Assembly (NCBI GenBank): GCA_002793115.1
Contig: PFPP01000047.1
Span: 1 to 10,799 of the forward strand
Length of the DNA stretch: 10,799 nt
Origin: Candidatus Kaiserbacteria bacterium CG_4_10_14_0_2_um_filter_50_16
GTDB lineage: Bacteria; Patescibacteriota; Minisyncoccia; Phycocordibacterales; Phycocordibacteraceae
Reading direction: 5' to 3'
Made by a program: the position numbers and the translations under genes. Numbering within the stretch: position 1 is the first letter of the stretch; every line of letters starts with the position of its first letter. The notes under the pieces are model-generated. The model was not told the DNA's origin. It saw only the letters and a list, made by a program, of their open reading frames with translations, and did no database searches. Below, piece by piece: positions 6,412 through 10,799 of this stretch.

Positions 6412-7611
6412 ATGGCAGAATTTAATCGCAGCAAACCGCACATGAACGTGGGTACCATCGGTCACGTGGACCATGGGAAGACGACTCTCACCGCCGGCAT
6501 CCTACATGTCCTCTCGATGTTGAAGGACAAGGGGTACGATGCGCGCGTCGAGGGTGTCGATAAGATTGACAGCGCGCCGGAGGAAAAGACACGCGGCATT
6601 ACTATCGCACTCCACCACTCGGAGTACGAGACCCCGAATCGGCACTATGCGCACATCGATGCGCCAGGGCATTCCGACTATATTAAGAACATGATCACCG
6701 GCGCCGCTCAGATGGACGGTGCAGTGCTCGTGGTCGCGGCGACTGATGGTGTGATGCCACAGACGCGCGAGCATATCCTCCTCGCAAAGCAGGTGGGCCT
6801 CAAGAAACTCATCGTCTTCCTTAATAAGGTGGACATGGTCACCGAGCATGATCTCATCGACCTCGTGGAAGAGGAAGTTCGCGAACTCCTTGGCAAACAG
6901 GGCTACGACAGCGTGAATACGCCGATCATTCGCGGTTCGGGACTCAAAGCACTTGATGCCAAAGCCGTAACCGACGAATGGGCACAGAAGGTGAAAGAAC
7001 TCGTCGATACGATGGATACCTACTTCGACCTGCCGAAACGTGAGACCGATAAGCCGTTCCTCATGCCGATCGAAGACATCTTCTCGATCGAAGGCCGCGG
7101 TACGGTGGTCACTGGCCGCATCGAACGTGGGTCCGTAAAAGTCGGCGAGGAAGTCGAGATCGTCGGCATCAAGCCGACGGCGAAGACGACCGTCACCGGC
7201 ATCGAAATGTTCAACAAGCAGCTCACGGAAGGCATGGCGGGCGATAACGCCGGCGTCCTCCTTCGCGGTACGAAAAAAGAAGACGTGCATCGCGGCCAAG
7301 TCCTCGCGAAGAGCGGCTCGGTTACGCCGCACACCGACTTCGATGCCGAAGTGTATGTCCTCTCAAAAGATGAAGGCGGTCGCCACACGCCGTTCTTCTC
7401 CGGCTACAAGCCACAATTCTACATCCGCACGACGGACGTCACTGGCGAAGTAACGCTCGCAGAAGGGAAAGAGATGGTGATGCCAGGCGACACAGTCACC
7501 TTCAAGGTGAAGCTCATCGCGCCGGTCGCGCTTGAACAGGAACAACGCTTTGCTATCCGTGAAGGAGGCAAGACGGTTGGCGCCGGCGTCGTAACGAAAA
7601 TTACTGCATAA
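6412..7611 (+). CDS. tuf: Elongation factor Tu
   Basis: EF-Tu carries aminoacyl-tRNA to the ribosomal A site as a GTP complex. 399 aa, family length. ATG 6412 (MAEFNRSKPHMNVGTIGHVD) is chosen by homology; an in-frame TTG at 6325 would add 29 residues read from the leader, including its palindrome. Motifs: P-loop GHVDHGKTT (17-25), switch I RGITI (61-65), DAPGH (83-87) with the catalytic His87, NKVD (138-141), G5 SGL (176-178), then domains 2 and 3 ending FAIREGGKTVGAGVVTKITA. Oddities: the usual bacterial DCPGH is DAPGH as in archaeal/eukaryotic EF-1A, the switch I tail reads ALHHSEY where bacteria usually have NTSHVEY or NTAHVEY, and G5 is SGL rather than SAL. No Shine-Dalgarno precedes it. 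rpsJ follows after 19 nt. Confidence 0.98.
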   Translation: MAEFNRSKPHMNVGTIGHVDHGKTTLTAGILHVLSMLKDKGYDARVEGVDKIDSAPEEKTRGITIALHHSEYETPNRHYAHIDAPGHSDYIKNMITGAAQMDGAVLVVAATDGVMPQTREHILLAKQVGLKKLIVFLNKVDMVTEHDLIDLVEEEVRELLGKQGYDSVNTPIIRGSGLKALDAKAVTDEWAQKVKELVDTMDTYFDLPKRETDKPFLMPIEDIFSIEGRGTVVTGRIERGSVKVGEEVEIVGIKPTAKTTVTGIEMFNKQLTEGMAGDNAGVLLRGTKKEDVHRGQVLAKSGSVTPHTDFDAEVYVLSKDEGGRHTPFFSGYKPQFYIRTTDVTGEVTLAEGKEMVMPGDTVTFKVKLIAPVALEQEQRFAIREGGKTVGAGVVTKITA

Positions 7612-7630
7612 TTTTCGAGTTACCACTACG

Positions 7631-8056
7631 ATGCCTGCTACTGCGACCAAGCCGAAGAAGGCGACTAAACGCGCCGTAAAAAAGACGGTAGCACCTGTAG
7701 TAAAGAAGACTGCTCCAAAAAAGAAGGTAACGCCGGCCGCGCCGATAACAGAGCACAAGCTTCGTATTCGCATCCGCGCCTATGAGCATAAGATCCTCGA
7801 CCTCTCGGTGAAGCAGATTATGGACACGGCCGCGCGTTTTGACGCGATCATCGTCGGCCCCGTTCCGCTCCCGACCGAGATCAAGCGCTGGACCGTCAAC
7901 CGCTCGACGTTCGTTCACAAGGACGCACGCGAACAATTCGAGATGCGCATCCACAAGCGCCTCATCGATATCATGAATCCATCGCCGAAGGTGATCGAGG
8001 CCCTCACGAACCTCAATCTCCCGAGCGGGGTTACTATTGATGTGAAGATGGTTTAA
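7631..8056 (+). CDS. rpsJ: 30S ribosomal protein uS10 with Lys/Ala-rich N-terminal tail
   Basis: S10 is a 30S head protein and, as NusE, a partner of NusB and NusG in antitermination. The product is 141 aa against about 102 in E. coli. The core starts at about residue 43 (HKLRIRIRAYEHKILD) and includes GPVPLPTEIKRWTVNRS and the conserved KDAREQFEMRIHKRLIDI, ending GVTIDVKM. Residues 1-41 form an extra tail of Lys, Ala, Pro, Thr and Val (KKATKRAVKKTVAPVVKK…) without hydrophobic structure, probably disordered and RNA-binding. ATG 7631 is the only start before the tail; no in-frame Met occurs between it and the core, so the tail is likely made. It is 19 nt after tuf and before a strong terminator, so it is inferred to be co-transcribed with tuf. 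Confidence 0.96.
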   Translation: MPATATKPKKATKRAVKKTVAPVVKKTAPKKKVTPAAPITEHKLRIRIRAYEHKILDLSVKQIMDTAARFDAIIVGPVPLPTEIKRWTVNRSTFVHKDAREQFEMRIHKRLIDIMNPSPKVIEALTNLNLPSGVTIDVKMV

Positions 8057-8078
8057 CAGCAGTCGCCATTAAAACTGT

Positions 8079-8115
8079 ACACGCAACCGCCCTTACGGGC
8101 GGTTGCGTGTTTTTT
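8079..8115 (+). terminator. Strong intrinsic terminator after rpsJ
   Basis: Perfect 14-bp stem ACACGCAACCGCCC / GGGCGGTTGCGTGT with a TTAC loop (8079-8110), running directly into a T tract (8110-8115). It should end the tuf-rpsJ transcript and separate it from rplC. Confidence 0.93.
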
Positions 8116-8131
8116 GCACATCGTGTAGAGT
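8103..8131 (+). promoter_or_regulatory. Weak candidate promoter for the rplC operon
   Basis: TTGCGT (8103-8108), a 17-nt spacer and TAGAGT (8126-8131) are the best pair I can find between the terminator and rplC. Each matches consensus only in part, and the -35 lies in the terminator arm. A promoter is expected here because the terminator isolates rplC, but this placement is uncertain. Confidence 0.3.
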
Positions 8132-8151
8132 ATTGAAGTCGCTAAGTACGG

Positions 8152-8223
8152 TTCGCCAATTGGCGAAGTGGACCAATGGCCGGAGGATTCTAATCCTGCG
8201 CCATTATTGGCGCATTTATTTTT
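8152..8223 (+). promoter_or_regulatory. Attenuator-like leader of rplC with alternative hairpins
   Basis: Three structures can be drawn. (1) A palindrome TTCGCCAATTGGCGAA at 8152-8167. (2) A hairpin 8177-8203, pairing TGGC with GCCA and AGGAT with ATCCT around a TCTA loop. (3) A terminator-like hairpin 8197-8214, TGCGCCA / TGGCGCA with a TTAT loop, followed by TTTATTTTT (8215-8223), ending 3 nt before the rplC ATG. Structures 2 and 3 share 8197-8203 and exclude each other. CGCCA occurs at 8154 and 8199, and its complement TTGGCG at 8160 and 8207, so partners can be exchanged. This looks like transcription attenuation, possibly autoregulation by a protein of this operon such as L4. The ligand is inferred, not shown. 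Confidence 0.55.
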
Positions 8224-8226
8224 CCC

Positions 8227-8841
8227 ATGAAATTCATTCTCGCAAAGAAAGAAGGAATGACCCGTATCTTCGTGGAAGATGGTCACGCTCGCGCGGGGAC
8301 TATTCTCGTTGCTGATCCAGTCGTGATTACGCAGATAAAAATGAAGGACGGTAAGGACGGCTACGCGGCGATTCAGGTCGGCGCGGGCATCCGCAAAACG
8401 AAGAACATCAGCAAGGCAGTTCTCGGGCACACAAAGGGCAGAGGATATGCAGCCATTCGAGAATTCCGCACTGACAACACTGCAACAGTCGGCGATACGA
8501 TCGATGCATCAGTTTTCGCGGTTGGCGACACGGTACAGGTCTCGGGCCTTACGAAAGGTAAAGGCTTCGCAGGCGTGGTGAAGCGTCACGGCTTCCACGG
8601 CGGCCCGCGCTCTCACGGCCAGAAGCATACCGAGCGAAGCCCAGGCTCTATCGGCGGTTCAAGTGGCCGCGCAGGCGGGCGAGTCGCGAAGGGTATGAAA
8701 ATGGCAGGCCGCACGGGCGCTGATCGCGTGACTATAACGAACCTGAAAGTACTTGCCGTTGACGCGAAGGCTGGCGAGATTATCGTCAGCGGCGCCGTAC
8801 CAGGTCGCCGTGGCGCGCTTCTTGAAGTCGTAAGCACGTAA
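8227..8841 (+). CDS. rplC: 50S ribosomal protein uL3
   Basis: L3 is an early assembly protein of the large subunit whose long loop reaches toward the peptidyl transferase centre. 204 aa, near the usual 205-210. Blocks seen: the start MKFILAKKEGMTRIF, GLTKGKGFAGVVKRHGF (core GFAG 113-116), SHGQKHTERSPGSIGG (to 144), KGMKMAGRTGADRVTITNL, and the end GAVPGRRGALLEV. At the site of the PrmB-methylated Gln in E. coli L3 (GSIGQ) there is Gly144, so that modification should be absent. No Shine-Dalgarno immediately precedes the ATG; a GGAGGA at 8182-8187 is too far away and lies in a leader hairpin. First gene of the rplC-rplD-rplW-rplB set, 10 nt before rplD. Confidence 0.98.
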   Translation: MKFILAKKEGMTRIFVEDGHARAGTILVADPVVITQIKMKDGKDGYAAIQVGAGIRKTKNISKAVLGHTKGRGYAAIREFRTDNTATVGDTIDASVFAVGDTVQVSGLTKGKGFAGVVKRHGFHGGPRSHGQKHTERSPGSIGGSSGRAGGRVAKGMKMAGRTGADRVTITNLKVLAVDAKAGEIIVSGAVPGRRGALLEVVST

Positions 8842-8851
8842 TTTGAATATC

Positions 8852-9577
8852 ATGGCTACTGTAAAGAAAATAAAAAATAAAAAAATATACGAGCCGATTG
8901 AGGCCCCGATCTTCTCGATGGAAGGAAAGAAAGTCGGTGTCATTACGCTTCCCGAAAATCTGTTCGGTGTACCGTGGCGGGCCGATCTGGTGCACCAGGT
9001 CACGACAGCGATGCAGGCCAATCTGCGCCAGAACCGCGCCCATACTAAAGACCGCGCCGAAGTATCGGGTGGTGGCAAAAAGCCGTGGAAGCAGAAAGGC
9101 ACCGGCCAGGCGCGCCACGGTTCGATCCGTTCTCCGCTCTGGCGGCACGGCGGAGTGACATTCGGTCCGCGTAACGAGCGAAATTATAGCGAAAAAATTA
9201 ATCGCAAGATGCGTATCGGCGCCCTTCTCTCGGTACTCTCACGGAAGGCAAAAGACGGCGAGGTTATTTTAATTGATTCTTTCTCTTTTACTACACCGAA
9301 GACGACAGTGGCGAAAACGATGCTTGCGAAAATCGCGGAAGGTTCGGGAGCAACTGCACTTGCGACAAAGAAAAAGAATGCCGCACTCCTCGCTCTTTCC
9401 GCCTATAATGCGAATACGATAAAGAGCTTCCACAATTTTAAAAATGTGAAGACGGAAGAATTGCGTAATCTGAATCTCGTCGACGTGATGACATATACCT
9501 ACCTTGTCATCGAGAAACCAAAAGAGGCATTTGCGACGTTACTCGCGCGAGTATCCGCCAGCCGGCGGACTAAATAA
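8852..9577 (+). CDS. rplD: 50S ribosomal protein uL4
   Basis: L4 is a primary 23S rRNA binder whose extended loop lines the exit tunnel; in E. coli it also represses the S10 operon through its leader RNA. 241 aa against 201 in E. coli; the extra length is a short basic N-terminus (MATVKKIKNKKIYEP) and insertions in the C-terminal half. The tunnel loop is well preserved at about 67-110: DRAEVSGGGKKPWKQKGTG, then SIRSPLWRHGGVTFGPR, then KINRKMR. ATG 8852 is preferred over a TTG at 8843 because it starts the typical MATVK sequence; neither has a clear Shine-Dalgarno. It is 10 nt after rplC and 6 nt before rplW, consistent with one transcript. Its autoregulatory partner RNA may be the leader at 8152-8223 (inference). 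Confidence 0.97.
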   Translation: MATVKKIKNKKIYEPIEAPIFSMEGKKVGVITLPENLFGVPWRADLVHQVTTAMQANLRQNRAHTKDRAEVSGGGKKPWKQKGTGQARHGSIRSPLWRHGGVTFGPRNERNYSEKINRKMRIGALLSVLSRKAKDGEVILIDSFSFTTPKTTVAKTMLAKIAEGSGATALATKKKNAALLALSAYNANTIKSFHNFKNVKTEELRNLNLVDVMTYTYLVIEKPKEAFATLLARVSASRRTK

Positions 9578-9583
9578 TTATTT

Positions 9584-9958
9584 ATGGCACTTTTCGGAAA
9601 AAAGAAGGAAACAAAAGAAAAAAAAGCTCCCGCTTCGCCGAAGACGCGCAAGGCGCGGCAAGCGAAGCTTGCCGATGGCATTGCTCACGAGATTATCCGC
9701 GCGCCATGGTTCTCCGAAAAAGCACTCATCGTAACCGAGAAAGGAGTGTATACCTTCGATGTTTCTACGCGCGCGACAAAGTCCCAGATCGCCGGAGCCA
9801 TCAAGGAGATTTACAAGGTCGAACCTTGTAAAATCCGCATTGTGAATCTGCCAGCGAAACGCAAGGCGATGCGCACCAAGCGCGGCATCGGCACTCGCGC
9901 CGCTCGCCGCAAAGCGTATGTCTACCTGAATGCAGGCGACACCATTCAATTTGCATAA
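9584..9958 (+). CDS. rplW: 50S ribosomal protein uL23 with basic N-terminal tail
   Basis: L23 lies at the exit of the nascent-chain tunnel and is the docking site for trigger factor and SRP. 124 aa against 100 in E. coli. The core begins near residue 37 with IIRAPWFSEKA, including the Ser-Glu-Lys motif (44-46) whose Glu contacts trigger factor in E. coli, and continues through IAGAIKEIYKVEPCKIRIVN and ARRKAYVYLNAGDTIQF. Residues 1-32 (MALFGKKKETKEKKAP…) are an extra Lys-rich tail placed at the outer face of the tunnel exit. ATG 9584 is 6 nt after rplD in AT-rich sequence without a Shine-Dalgarno. rplB follows after one base (TAA-T-ATG), the same junction as between rpsL and rpsG. Confidence 0.96.
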   Translation: MALFGKKKETKEKKAPASPKTRKARQAKLADGIAHEIIRAPWFSEKALIVTEKGVYTFDVSTRATKSQIAGAIKEIYKVEPCKIRIVNLPAKRKAMRTKRGIGTRAARRKAYVYLNAGDTIQFA

Positions 9959-9959
9959 T

Positions 9960-10799
9960 ATGAAAACTTATAAACCAACTACAAAAAGCCGCCGCTCGAT
10001 GACTACGCTCCCATACAAGGAGCTCCTCTCGGGCGATACGCCCTATAAGCCGTTATTGAAGAAAAACAAGAATCAGAGTGGGCGGAATTCATCCGGCCGC
10101 ATCACCGTGCGCCATCAGGGTGGCGGGCACAAACGCCGCCTGCGCGATGTCGATTTCACATACGATAAGAAAGATATTCCGGCGCGGATCGAGACCGCCG
10201 AATACGATCCCTTCCGTAGCGCCTTCATTGGCCGCGCGCTCTACCGCGATGGCGAGCGTCGTTACGTTATTCTGCCGAAAGAAATGAAAGTCGGCGACTC
10301 TTTTATTGTTTCTGCTGATGCACCACCCACTCTCGGGAATCGTCTCCCTATTGGCAAGATTCCGGTCGGCACATTTATTTATAATATCGAAATCTCTCCG
10401 GGCGCAGGCGCTCGTCTTGTTCGCTCGGCTGGCAATTTTGCAGAAGTAGTCGCGCATGATGCTGGTTATACGCAGACAAAACTCCCTTCGACCGAGATAC
10501 GGAAGATTTCCGATCTCGCGTGGGCATCCATCGGCACCGTCGGAAATGAAGAATCAAATCTCGTCGTCATAGGCAAGGCAGGGAGAAGCCGTTGGATTGG
10601 TATTCGCCCGACTGTCCGTGGTACGGCGATGAATCCAGTCGACCATCCGCACGGCGGAGGCGAGGGCAGACAGGGTCGCGGACTTCGCCGTGCTAAGACC
10701 GCATGGGGCAAGCCATCCGGCAAGGGACAGAAGACACGCACACCAAAAAAGTATTCCAATCCTTTTATCATTACGCGCAGAAAAGTCGGCAAAAACAGG
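9960..10799 (+). CDS. rplB: 50S ribosomal protein uL2, 3' end outside window
   Basis: L2 is among the largest and most conserved 50S proteins and is needed for subunit joining and peptidyl transfer. 280 codons are present with no stop; the family is about 275-280 aa, so only a few codons are missing. Start MKTYKPTTKSRRSMTTLPYK. Recognisable blocks are SSGRITVRHQGGGHKRRLRDV, DGERRYVILP, PVGTFIYNIEISPG, RSAGNFAEVVA, and RPTVRGTAMNPVDHPHGGGE, with His229 and His231 at the position of the functionally important His229 of E. coli. The C-terminus WGKPSGKGQKTRTPKKY…FIITRRK is typical. It starts one base after the rplW stop; no Shine-Dalgarno is visible, so coupling to rplW is likely. The usual next gene, rpsS, would lie beyond the edge. 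Confidence 0.97.
   Translation, partial: MKTYKPTTKSRRSMTTLPYKELLSGDTPYKPLLKKNKNQSGRNSSGRITVRHQGGGHKRRLRDVDFTYDKKDIPARIETAEYDPFRSAFIGRALYRDGERRYVILPKEMKVGDSFIVSADAPPTLGNRLPIGKIPVGTFIYNIEISPGAGARLVRSAGNFAEVVAHDAGYTQTKLPSTEIRKISDLAWASIGTVGNEESNLVVIGKAGRSRWIGIRPTVRGTAMNPVDHPHGGGEGRQGRGLRRAKTAWGKPSGKGQKTRTPKKYSNPFIITRRKVGKNR

Noticed and set aside
6502..7332. Long open frame of 276 codons on the minus strand opposite tuf
   Set aside because: It mirrors the conserved, codon-biased tuf gene and encodes a low-complexity His/Arg/Asp-rich product with no recognisable family. Antisense shadow.
8168..8214. Sequence before rplC with GGATTCTAATCC, resembling a tRNA anticodon arm
   Set aside because: No 7-nt anticodon loop with a proper 5-bp stem, no T-arm GTTCRANNC and no acceptor stem can be built. 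Better read as leader hairpins.

Overview
The window looks like chromosomal DNA from a Candidate Phyla Radiation bacterium (Patescibacteria, most likely a Parcubacteria lineage). The evidence is the style of the surface protein at the left edge (FN3, Ig-like and thrombospondin-like modules ending in a C-terminal peptidoglycan-binding domain), the lysine-rich N-terminal tails on S10 and L23, an insert-bearing S12, EF-Tu with DAPGH, and sparse Shine-Dalgarno sites. This placement rests on family resemblance read by eye, not on a tree.

Layout, all genes on the + strand: (1) 1-2436, the 3' part of a large modular secreted protein that is already open at base 1. It runs into a 19-copy 9-bp repeat (Thr-Gly-Ser), loses one base inside that repeat, and stops early; its natural C-terminus, a peptidoglycan-binding domain, continues in another frame to 2795. 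(2) A promoter at 2797-2825 and a leader hairpin precede rpsL, rpsG and fusA (2879-5917). (3) A 494-bp spacer carries a 17-codon echo of the fusA 3' end, a strong hairpin, a featureless stretch and an extended -10 promoter. (4) tuf and rpsJ (6412-8056) end at a textbook intrinsic terminator. (5) A leader of about 110 nt with rearrangeable hairpins precedes rplC, rplD, rplW and rplB (8227-10799, the last gene cut by the window edge).

The gene order is the classical str operon joined to the S10 operon: ribosomal proteins S12, S7, S10, L3, L4, L23 and L2 plus elongation factors EF-G and EF-Tu. The transcription layout differs from the textbook one. rpsJ appears to travel with tuf, and a terminator plus an attenuator-like leader separates it from rplC, so the classical S10 operon is split after its first gene.

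I do not see a new multi-gene system. The points most worth a second look are the echo of a divergent EF-G tail behind fusA, the CGCCA/TTGGCG partner-switching leader before rplC, the one-base frameshift in the nonamer repeat of the surface protein, and unusual residues in S12 and EF-Tu at otherwise highly conserved drug- and GTP-related sites.
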